Shown here in pieces: positions 16,988 through 25,099 of a DNA stretch of 64,000 bases. The DNA is taken from positions 1 to 64,000 of the forward strand of contig NZ_JACYVZ010000001.1 in assembly GCF_014857925.1 (NCBI RefSeq), written 5' to 3'. The position numbers and the translations under genes were made by a program. Every line of letters starts with the position of its first letter. Position 1 is the first letter of the stretch. Under the pieces are notes generated by a model, which was not told the DNA's origin, ran no database searches, and worked only from the letters and a program-made list of their open reading frames with translations. This DNA comes from Cysteiniphilum marinum. Its GTDB lineage: Bacteria > Pseudomonadota > Gammaproteobacteria > Francisellales > Francisellaceae.

Positions 16988-18859
16988 ATGAGGTGCGGTA
17001 TTAAAAAGGCATACCATCACTGCGTTATTGTATTGATTACAGTACTGATGATTGCAGTGTTAAGTGGCTGCAGTCAAAAAATTGATGGAGAAAAGACAGT
17101 GTTAGAGAAGAGCGTGTCACAGGCTTTTATTGCAGATGATCTGACATTTGTTGCTTCAAATAGATCCTCTGTTGAACATCATTTGACGATTAATACCGCT
17201 GCTTTACCTGCCATTAGTAAAATAGGGGGTGATGAAACCTATGTGAAAGTAGAGCTAATTGATGCAAGGCAAGAGATTAAAGATGTGCAGAAACTGCGCA
17301 TAGCAACATTATCATCAAGAAATGCTCAGGCAGAGGTTAAACTGGGGGAGCCTGTTACATTTACCATTCGCTCAAATAAAGAGACGGCTATTGGTCCACA
17401 TCAGCTTAAGGTCGCATTAGATGGTGTGGTGGATGATGTTACTTTGTCATCTGCAATGGTCGTTAAGGAGCCTGATAAATATCGTTATTCATCTAGCGAC
17501 GATTACGAGACATATCCTCTATTGATTTCAACTTCACAAGATGGAAACTATGCTATTGGTAGTACTGATCATGATGTTTATATTTATGATCAATCAAGAA
17601 ACATATGGGATGATGTGACTTTGGATCTAGATAGTGACGACAATTTCATTGTTGAGTCGCACAAAATATCACCAGATGGTCAGAGTGTGATGGTTGTTAC
17701 ATCAGTACCTAAAGAAGGAGAGTCTGACAATGTTAATGTATATATGTCGAGAGATTATGGCAAAACATGGCATGTTACCACTATTTATCGTGATTATTCT
17801 TCAGGTGATCTTCACGGTGATGGTGCAGTAATGTCGGCAGATGGTAAATACATCATGCTAGCATTTAATGATTTTTTTAATGGTGATGATACGATTTATT
17901 TATCATCTGATTATGGCATGTCATTTAAATCATTTAAATTGCAAATGCCTAGCACGAAAGTTTATGCTTTTTATGTGGATATGTCTGATGATGGCAGGAT
18001 AATGTTGGTTTCTTCAGGCGTTATTAGCCCTGGAGCAATTGTGGGTGATGACTTAGGTCAGCCAGCTCAGCACTATGTCTATCTGTCAACGAACTATGGC
18101 AAGGATTGGAAGTCTATTAATCATAGGCTCACTAGTATCGATGGTAATGGCTCATCGTTACCATTGGGCTATTCTCTAACGATGTCTTTAGTCTCAAATG
18201 ATGCTGATGTTCTCTTGCTAGGTGGGGCTAGGATGGTGGGGGAATTTACTACAGATGATCCATATTATAAAAGTTTTGCTTACCGTTCGTTAGATCAAGG
18301 GATGACCTGGGAGGTTATTAATGATTTATCAGACATTGATTATGCTTACTTTGATACGAGACGCGTTGCCATGTCAGATGATGGTTCAAAAATATATGTA
18401 GGCTTTGCAAGTGATGATGACCATAAGGTGCCAGATCCTCTGCTTTATTATTCTGGGGATAGTGGACATACATTCAAACCAATGTCCTTAGGCGTGGGTA
18501 ACGACTTTCATAGCGTCCAGTTTATAAACACATCATCATCAGCAGATGTGACGTTGTTTACTGTGAATGAATATGCTGACAAAACGTCCCACCCAGCGTG
18601 TAAAGTGGTAGCGGATCAAAGTGTTACAAATAGTGATGGTTGTGATGTCGTATATATCTACGCATTCGGTCATCTATATTCTGCCGTATTTCCTAAGTTC
18701 ACAGTTACAGCAACAGCGTTATCAAAAGATGGTCGATATCCAGTGTTAGGGATAAAAAATGAAAATGAAATGGCAACTTTTCAACAGGTTAATCTTGATT
18801 GTTTCCTGAATGTTGCGCCTGTTGGTGTTGCCTGCCCTGCCTTTTATCGTTCTTGGTAG
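16988..18859 (+). CDS. Lipoprotein with Asp-box (BNR) beta-propeller repeats
   Basis: A 623-residue protein with a lipoprotein signal peptide (lipobox LSGC, cysteine near residue 28). From about residue 160 it contains repeated Asp-box motifs of the S-x-D-x-G-x-T/S-W/F type: SRDYGKTWHV, SSDYGMSFKS, STNYGKDWKS, SLDQGMTWEV and SGDSGHTFKP. Such repeats build sialidase- or Vps10-like propellers. No sialidase catalytic arginine triad is evident, so a binding role is likelier. It is followed by a 235-base gap with two hairpins. It is probably anchored in the outer membrane. Confidence 0.75.
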   Translation: MRCGIKKAYHHCVIVLITVLMIAVLSGCSQKIDGEKTVLEKSVSQAFIADDLTFVASNRSSVEHHLTINTAALPAISKIGGDETYVKVELIDARQEIKDVQKLRIATLSSRNAQAEVKLGEPVTFTIRSNKETAIGPHQLKVALDGVVDDVTLSSAMVVKEPDKYRYSSSDDYETYPLLISTSQDGNYAIGSTDHDVYIYDQSRNIWDDVTLDLDSDDNFIVESHKISPDGQSVMVVTSVPKEGESDNVNVYMSRDYGKTWHVTTIYRDYSSGDLHGDGAVMSADGKYIMLAFNDFFNGDDTIYLSSDYGMSFKSFKLQMPSTKVYAFYVDMSDDGRIMLVSSGVISPGAIVGDDLGQPAQHYVYLSTNYGKDWKSINHRLTSIDGNGSSLPLGYSLTMSLVSNDADVLLLGGARMVGEFTTDDPYYKSFAYRSLDQGMTWEVINDLSDIDYAYFDTRRVAMSDDGSKIYVGFASDDDHKVPDPLLYYSGDSGHTFKPMSLGVGNDFHSVQFINTSSSADVTLFTVNEYADKTSHPACKVVADQSVTNSDGCDVVYIYAFGHLYSAVFPKFTVTATALSKDGRYPVLGIKNENEMATFQQVNLDCFLNVAPVGVACPAFYRSW

Positions 18860-19011
18860 TTGTGTTCATAAACGTTTGTATGAGCCTATGCTTGGTTGAT
18901 GTGATTAAAGAAAGCCCATTGAGAGCCAGTGAGCGCATTGAAATTAAATAAATTGAGTATTTATTCGCTCGCTTTAAAACGTGAAGTGTTAACCACATAA
19001 CAAAGTTGTAT

Positions 19012-19052
19012 AGCGGTTCTGCCGCTCAAGTACCCTCGGATTAGCCGAGGGT
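19012..19052 (+). promoter_or_regulatory. Tandem GC-rich hairpins upstream of gene 19095
   Basis: Two adjacent hairpins: AGCGG (19012-19016) with CCGCT (19022-19026), and CCCTCGG (19033-19039) with CCGAGGG (19045-19051). They stand out in AT-rich DNA and end 43 bases before the ATG. There is no T-run after the second, so they may be a terminator of the gene upstream or a structured leader. Confidence 0.5.
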
Positions 19053-19094
19053 TGCTATTAGATTTATGTTGTATTATTTGAATGGGGAAAGTGA

Positions 19095-21059
19095 ATGAAG
19101 AGTAATTGTTTAATAGGATATCTATCAATGGGATTAGTTGGTGGAGTATTATGTGTTGACTTGTTGACAGCACAAGAAGTTATTTCCCAATCAGATGAAA
19201 GGGGTAAAAGTCGTCATGTGTTAACAAAAACTGTTGATGAGAAATCTGAAACAAGAGGTACTGTTTATATCGAAGACCTTATGCTAGTGACTTCAGGAAA
19301 TAAAGCACCAGAGTTAGGTGAGGACATTTTAGTTAGTGCAGAGTATAAATATTATGATAGCTTTGAAAATGAGGAAGGTGCTTCTGCATATGGTTGGTAC
19401 TTTAATGGTGAATATCTAAGCTCAGCTGCCGGTCTTCGTAGCATTAATCTGGGAAGCGATTATATTCAGAGTAAAAGAGGGGGTATTCTTACACTAAAAG
19501 TGACGCCAAGATCATCAGGTGGTACTGGTAATGTCGCAGGCTCGACAGAAACAACATCTATCTATATAGGGCATCACCGTGATGGTATTCCAGAAACTGT
19601 CTTTTCTAAAAGCTGGCTAAATCAAAGCGCTAACCATGGATTTAATTCATTGAATAATTTTGAGGATAAATATTTTGCATCGACTGCTAACGATGCTTAT
19701 GCCTATATTGATGACAATGGGCAATTAAAACAAGGTGGAAATAGTGCAGTAACGGATATGTTAGGTACGTATATAAGGTATTTTGAAGACCATGGTGTCA
19801 AGCAGTTGTACTCAAACAAAGCGTCTTTAGCAGCTTTACTAGATGATGGTGTTGGTACCTTTATTGCATGGGGTGGCGGAATGCAGAGTACTAATTTCAG
19901 AGATGCAGAAAATAAAGCATTTATCAAAGAAGGTGTTGCAGCTGTTTATCCAGGGATTGATGAATATGTCATTGTCAATACGAGTGGGGAGCTTAAAGTA
20001 GCTAAGCCAAAAGATGGTGAATTATCGTATCCTCCGTTATCGCATGATGAACTAGAGCATCTTAAAAATAATGTCAGAGCAGTGTATCGAAGCGGTAGTG
20101 ATCTTGATAATGCTCCCTATGCCTATGCTGTTTTAACTAAAGATTATCGTGTTTATGCTTGGGGTGCTAAGGAGGCAGGAGGTGTGATGCCACAAGATGT
20201 TAAGGATGCAATCGCTGATAATCATGCCATTGCGGTATATGCAACAAGAAGTGCGTTTACTGTACTGTTGGGGAATCTTACTGTCGTTAGCTGGGGCAAT
20301 GAAGATGAAGGTGGTAAGACGCCTCCCCTTGATGCTTCATATATTAGAAATATTACAGCAAGCTCAAGCTCATTTACTGCGCTTAAACAGGTGGCGGGAG
20401 GTACTTCTAATCAGCATAAAATTCTCTCATGGGGGCGGTTAGAAAGTGTTCAGTCTCCAAATATTCAAAGCTATAAAATGCCTGAAATTTTTGCAGCAGA
20501 GAATGCTTTCTTGGTGGTGGATATGCAACCAGATAGTAGCTATCGTGCAGAGGTTTGGGGAGATATTGATCAAAGCTCTATACTTACGGTAACGCCTGAA
20601 AAGGGTTCTAGCTCAAAAGAATTAAACCCTATTATTAGCTCAACAAATAACTCATTTGCACTGTTAACACCCGAAAAAAAATCATCTTCTTATAAAGTGA
20701 GAATGTGGGGGAGAAATGCAAATATAAGTGCTAATAATGAAGTCATAGGTTTTCTTAAATCGCAAAGTATGGAGAGCATTAATGCAAGTCAATACGGCTT
20801 TATTGCGACTTTTATGTCACCCTTTGAAGATAGGGTGTTGAGTTGGAGTGATTCTGTGGTGTATACTTCACCACTTCAAGATGGTGAAGAGTTATCTATA
20901 GATAGCATATACACGTCGAGCTCTAATGGATTAATAAGTGGCTATGGTTGTCTGCAGATTTATGCAGTAGGCGGCACAGACTATAAAGAAGTAAATTCTT
21001 GTATTGAAGATCCTACAAAAAATACAGTTATTACAGGGTACCATGCGTTTTCAGAATGA
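19095..21059 (+). CDS. Exported protein with WG-motif (RCC1-like) repeats
   Basis: A 654-residue protein with an N-terminal hydrophobic export signal (about 8-26), then an Ig-like region (about 60-160) and from about 240 a series of repeats each ending in a V-x-x-W-G type strand: FIAWGGG, RVYAWGA, TVVSWGN, KILSWGR, AEVWGD, VRMWGR, VLSWSD. The spacing suggests an RCC1-like propeller, as seen in some invasin-type surface proteins. GGGGAAAG precedes the ATG. With its neighbours it forms a set of secreted proteins of unknown role. Confidence 0.6.
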   Translation: MKSNCLIGYLSMGLVGGVLCVDLLTAQEVISQSDERGKSRHVLTKTVDEKSETRGTVYIEDLMLVTSGNKAPELGEDILVSAEYKYYDSFENEEGASAYGWYFNGEYLSSAAGLRSINLGSDYIQSKRGGILTLKVTPRSSGGTGNVAGSTETTSIYIGHHRDGIPETVFSKSWLNQSANHGFNSLNNFEDKYFASTANDAYAYIDDNGQLKQGGNSAVTDMLGTYIRYFEDHGVKQLYSNKASLAALLDDGVGTFIAWGGGMQSTNFRDAENKAFIKEGVAAVYPGIDEYVIVNTSGELKVAKPKDGELSYPPLSHDELEHLKNNVRAVYRSGSDLDNAPYAYAVLTKDYRVYAWGAKEAGGVMPQDVKDAIADNHAIAVYATRSAFTVLLGNLTVVSWGNEDEGGKTPPLDASYIRNITASSSSFTALKQVAGGTSNQHKILSWGRLESVQSPNIQSYKMPEIFAAENAFLVVDMQPDSSYRAEVWGDIDQSSILTVTPEKGSSSKELNPIISSTNNSFALLTPEKKSSSYKVRMWGRNANISANNEVIGFLKSQSMESINASQYGFIATFMSPFEDRVLSWSDSVVYTSPLQDGEELSIDSIYTSSSNGLISGYGCLQIYAVGGTDYKEVNSCIEDPTKNTVITGYHAFSE

Positions 21060-21132
21060 TTTTGATTGTAAAGATAACGCAACTTTAGCGCTATAAGTCT
21101 AGATGTTTTAAAAATCAAAAAAAACTATTCAT

Positions 21133-21172
21133 AAGCATCTAAGCACCTAAGCACCTAAGCACCTAAGCATCT
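21133..21172. repeat. Five tandem 8-bp repeats
   Basis: The unit AAGCAYCT is repeated five times without interruption (AAGCATCT once, AAGCACCT three times, AAGCATCT once). It lies upstream of the shared leader hairpin of gene 21257. Such arrays can change copy number by slippage and affect expression. Confidence 0.85.
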
Positions 21173-21192
21173 TTGCTGCAACTAAACATAAT

Positions 21193-21244
21193 AATAACTT
21201 GCGGGTGCTTATGGTGTGAAAAGTAAACAAAAAAGCAAGTTATT
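21193..21244 (+). promoter_or_regulatory. Leader hairpin shared with gene 15792 (copy 2)
   Basis: The same 10-bp arms as at 15717 (AATAACTTGC 21193-21202, GCAAGTTATT 21235-21244) enclose 32 bases. CTGGAG, the ribosome binding site, follows at once and the ATG is at 21257. Loop sequence has diverged and shortened while both arms are unchanged. Confidence 0.6.
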
Positions 21245-21256
21245 CTGGAGAAATAA

Positions 21257-21664
21257 ATGAAAAAATTACTAAGTACAGCTATGTTAGCTGTTGCAAGCTT
21301 TACTACTGCAATTGCCGATGATGTATTTCAGGCAAAAAATGTATATATTGTTGGGATTGAAACGCCTGAAACCATAGATTCAAATGGTGACGTTATGTCT
21401 AGTATTGGATCATGGAATATGTGGAAGGTAAGTGTTTCGAAAACGCCAAATGGTGAAGCTTGCAAGATATATTATAGTTATAAACACATTGATTTTAATA
21501 GTAATCAAGGTCGATCTGTTTATGCTTTGGGTGTTGCAGCAATGATGAATCAAAAGCCTGTCACATTAACAGGCCAAGGTGGCTATTTTGCGGCAATCAT
21601 TGTTGGAAAGCACTATGAGCTAAATGATATGACAGAAATTACGTGTTCGAGTGAATCAAATTAA
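21257..21664 (+). CDS. Small secreted protein of unknown function
   Basis: A 135-residue protein with a clear signal peptide (MKKLLSTAMLAVASFTTAIA). The mature part is about 115 residues with two cysteines (EACKIYYSY and EITCSSESN) that could form one disulphide. I recognise no family. It shares its leader hairpin with the lectin-like gene at 15792, so the two are probably co-regulated. The start is fixed by TGGAG 6 bases before the ATG. Confidence 0.65.
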   Translation: MKKLLSTAMLAVASFTTAIADDVFQAKNVYIVGIETPETIDSNGDVMSSIGSWNMWKVSVSKTPNGEACKIYYSYKHIDFNSNQGRSVYALGVAAMMNQKPVTLTGQGGYFAAIIVGKHYELNDMTEITCSSESN

Positions 21665-21734
21665 AAGTTACCTAAATACAAAGGCTGTGAGTCATGTATC
21701 AATGATACCAGCAAACTATTATTTGACGCTGAAG

Positions 21735-21835
21735 AATTTATTGTCTTTAAGTTATTTCAGAAATTTTGGTAATTCCTCTGTTGAGCAAACAACTTATCTT
21801 TTGCAATGGACATATTTTTTGGAGTGATAATGAGT
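21735..21835 (-). pseudogene. Degenerate coding remnant, copy 2
   Basis: About 100 bases resemble 15495-15600 in the same orientation, for example TTGAGCAAA followed by TATCTTTTGCA. On the minus strand a frame gives MSIAKDKLFAQQRNYQNF and then a stop, against a longer end in copy 1; a small deletion has shifted the frame. It is not expected to be functional. Confidence 0.35.
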
Positions 21836-22051
21836 GATCATACTTTTATAATTGATTGTCCTAGCTTAAACAGATCAGATTTGCCAAGCTAGGGCGGAAT
21901 TATTTTGTATGATTTGGTATTTTCATTGTATGGTGTGATTGCTGCATAATGATAAGTGTACATGGGTGTTGACGTATGTACATTGAAAGGTTTTGATTAT
22001 GGTATGGGATATATGATAATTCTGGGGTTAAGCTCTCGGGGGAGTGCGCGA

Positions 22052-22084
22052 TATACCCATCGCCAAGTATTTACGGTGGGTATA
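22052..22084. repeat. TATACCC/GGGTATA palindrome, short copy
   Basis: A 33-bp imperfect palindrome starting TATACCCATCG and ending CGGTGGGTATA. Longer relatives with the same ends occur at 27517-27573 and 48446-48520. Confidence 0.6.
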
Positions 22085-22307
22085 TGTGGTTTAAAACTTT
22101 AGAAGAGTTAGGGGATAAATGGCAACTATTTCAAAGTATCCGATGCACAAGTAATTTTTGCAAATTATGGTTGGTATGTCAGCAAGTGATTTAATTCAAT
22201 TCAATTCGCGAATGTAACAAGCTAGATTTTTAAATGTTAAATGACAACATTCGCATCAACGTGCTACCATGTACACAATCTATGTCAGAGAAAAACCTTT
22301 TTAAATA

Positions 22308-22841
22308 ATGAGTATTAAAACAATCGAATCTTTAATTACCGCTGTACCTGATTTTCCAAAGCCAGGTATTTTATTTCGTGATATTACGCCATTGTTGGCA
22401 GATGCCGATGGTCTAACGCAAACGGCAAGCCTTATGGCTGAGCGCATCAAAGAAAAAGGCTTAAAGCCCACAATTATTACAGGGCCTGAGAGTCGTGGGT
22501 TTATCTTTGGTGTGGCGTTAGCAAAGCATTTATCAATTGGCTTTGTGCCAATTCGTAAGCCTGGTAAGTTACCACGCGCGATACATGCCTGTGAATATGA
22601 GTTAGAGTATGGTGCTGATAGATTAGAAGTGCATCAAGATGCTTTTTCTAACAATGATCAAGTATTGTTGGTAGACGACTTATTAGCAACAGGAGGTACC
22701 GCGAGTGCTTGTGTTGAGTTGGTTAGAAAAGCTGGAACCAATGTTTTGGGTTCATTATTTGTGATTGAGCTTAATGGACTCAATGGACGTGATAAAATGC
22801 CGCAAGATATCTTTATTGATTCATTAGTTCAATATGACTGA
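22308..22841 (+). CDS. apt: Adenine phosphoribosyltransferase
   Basis: Salvages adenine with PRPP to form AMP. The 177-residue length is normal. The PRPP-binding signature VLLVDDLLATGGTA is near residues 124-137, and the N-terminal PDFPKPGILFRDITPLL is diagnostic. It overlaps mutY by 8 bases (ATGACTGA), indicating translational coupling. No strong ribosome binding site is seen before its ATG. Confidence 0.97.
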   Translation: MSIKTIESLITAVPDFPKPGILFRDITPLLADADGLTQTASLMAERIKEKGLKPTIITGPESRGFIFGVALAKHLSIGFVPIRKPGKLPRAIHACEYELEYGADRLEVHQDAFSNNDQVLLVDDLLATGGTASACVELVRKAGTNVLGSLFVIELNGLNGRDKMPQDIFIDSLVQYD

Positions 22842-23844
22842 GATTAAACTTCATTTTGACGTTTTACAATATCATCAATTGTTACTGGCATGGTTTAATC
22901 AATATGGGCGTCATGACTTACCATGGCAAGGTGATTTTAATCCTTATCATGTGTGGTTGTCTGAGATTATGTTACAACAAACACAAGTCAAAACGGTTAT
23001 TCCATACTTTCTCAAGTTTATTGATCGATTTTCGCATATCAGTGATCTAGCGCAAGCAAATCAAGATGAGGTAATGCAATATTGGGCAGGGCTTGGTTAT
23101 TATGCGCGTGCTAGAAACCTGCACAAAACAGCGCAAGTTGTATATCAGAAATATAATGGTGTAATGCCTAATAATATTGATGATTTATTAAGATTACCCG
23201 GCATTGGTCGATCAACTGCACATGCGATCTTATCAATTGCATTTAAGCAAGCAACACCGATTATGGATGGCAATGTTAAGCGCGTATTTGCACGTGTTTT
23301 TGCTATTGATGAAGTGTTATCAGGTGCCGTCATTGAGAAAAAATTATGGCAATTGGCGTATACACTTATGCCAACAAACAAAACACAAAATTATACACAA
23401 GCACAAATGGATTTGGGGGCGACAATCTGTACACGAACTAAGCCAAAGTGTGGGCTTTGTCCATTGCAAGGTATTTGTTTGAGTTTTGCCAGTGAGCGTG
23501 TTGATCAATATCCGCGAAAAAAAGAAAAAAAGGTAAAGCCAGTTCAATCAGCAGTGTTTCATTTGTATCAATATCAAGATGAGCTGCTCCTGATCAAAAA
23601 ACCAAACAAAGGTATCTGGGGTGGGTTGTATGCATTACCAGAGTCTGCGTTAAACATTGGTGAATATAGTCATATGCTATGTGAAGAGCAAAAGCATATA
23701 TTTACCCATTTCGAGCTTTATTATGATATCAAAGTGTATCAATTAACTCGGAAAGCAACAGTTGATGATGCTTATTGGGTGAGCAAAGATAATATAAAGG
23801 AGTATGCATTGCCGGCACCATTGGCAAAGCATCTGATTTGCTAA
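22834..23844 (+). CDS. mutY: A/G-specific adenine glycosylase
   Basis: Base-excision repair enzyme removing adenine opposite 8-oxoguanine. The 336 residues contain the catalytic Glu in SEIMLQQTQV, the helix-hairpin-helix LPGIGRSTAHAI, the catalytic Asp in MDGNVKRV, and a [4Fe-4S] loop with the spacing C-X6-C-X2-C-X5-C (CTRTKPKCGLCPLQGIC). A C-terminal NUDIX-like 8-oxoG recognition domain follows (about 225-336). It is coupled to apt by a stop/start overlap. Confidence 0.97.
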   Translation: MTEIKLHFDVLQYHQLLLAWFNQYGRHDLPWQGDFNPYHVWLSEIMLQQTQVKTVIPYFLKFIDRFSHISDLAQANQDEVMQYWAGLGYYARARNLHKTAQVVYQKYNGVMPNNIDDLLRLPGIGRSTAHAILSIAFKQATPIMDGNVKRVFARVFAIDEVLSGAVIEKKLWQLAYTLMPTNKTQNYTQAQMDLGATICTRTKPKCGLCPLQGICLSFASERVDQYPRKKEKKVKPVQSAVFHLYQYQDELLLIKKPNKGIWGGLYALPESALNIGEYSHMLCEEQKHIFTHFELYYDIKVYQLTRKATVDDAYWVSKDNIKEYALPAPLAKHLIC

Positions 23845-23893
23845 CAAGGGTTAAGGCTAAATATTCACCTAATACACCAAAGTATGCTCACCG

Positions 23894-23954
23894 TACCCTG
23901 AGCATCAGTCGAAGGGTAACTACACTTCATAGAGGCTTCGACTTACGCTCAGCC
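23894..23954. repeat. CTGAGC/GTCGAAG palindromic repeat pair
   Basis: Two palindromes in a row: one from TACCCTGAGC to GTCGAAGGGTA (23894-23918) and one from GGCTTCGAC to GCTCAGCC (23934-23954). The same composite lies in opposite orientation at 35502-35596, including the linker CACTTCATAGAGG. A 61-codon frame crossing it is not a gene. Confidence 0.75.
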
Positions 23955-24054
23955 AACGCTTACGCAATAAAAGTAGTCAGGAATGTGGTCATAGCCCTAA
24001 CAAGTGATGCAGATGCATATTAGAAAAAAGTGCGTAATTGGATGAAATGTAACA

Positions 24055-24792
<738 letters not shown>

Positions 24793-24838
24793 TTAAAAAA
24801 TTGGTTAGGTTTAAATTTTCATCCGTTTATCGTTACCG

Positions 24839-24863
24839 TACCCTGAGCGTGAGTCGAAGGGTA
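24839..24863. repeat. CTGAGC/GTCGAAG palindrome
   Basis: A 25-bp copy from TACCCTGAGC to GTCGAAGGGTA, the same unit as 23894-23918. A half unit (GGCTTCGACTGCGCTTAA) follows at about 24889-24906. Confidence 0.75.
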
Positions 24864-24912
24864 AATATGCAAATGATAAACGTATAAAGGCTTCGACTGC
24901 GCTTAACGTTTG

Positions 24913-24968
24913 CCCCCCCCCTCACCCGCGCAGCTTAAGCTGCACGACCTCTCCCACAAGGGGAGAGG
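24913..24968. repeat. C-tract with two hairpins
   Basis: A run of nine C (24913-24921) is followed by the perfect palindrome GCAGCTTAAGCTGC (24930-24943) and by arms CCTCTCCC (24948-24955) and GGGAGAGG (24961-24968). This resembles dispersed CCTCTCCC...GGGAGAGG repeats known in several bacteria. The hairpin could also stop transcription. Confidence 0.6.
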
Positions 24969-25099
24969 TATTAGCTTATAAAATTTACTCTTGAGCTATT
25001 ACTAAATTTGCAAATAAGAAATACTGCAAAATGGTTTGTGATGAATATATCAGTAGTATAAAATGACGCGGTCTTAAAACAGCAAGAAGATTGAGAACT

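Larger units (their letters stand above)
21665..22307. other. 643-base intergenic region with decayed sequence
   Basis: No intact gene is seen. It holds a diverged copy of the remnant found at 15478-15604 (about 21735-21835, minus strand), an inverted repeat TGTACAT/ATGTACA (21957-21982), a short member of the TATACCC palindrome family (22052-22084), and a 36-codon frame starting at 22084 with no ribosome binding site. It looks like the decayed edge of the accessory island. Confidence 0.6.

Noticed and set aside
22084-22194. 36-codon plus-strand frame in the gap before apt
   Set aside because: No ribosome binding site, starts within a palindromic repeat, no recognisable protein features.
23838-24023. 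61-codon frame after mutY
   Set aside because: It runs through the palindromic repeats at 23894-23954 and has no family features.
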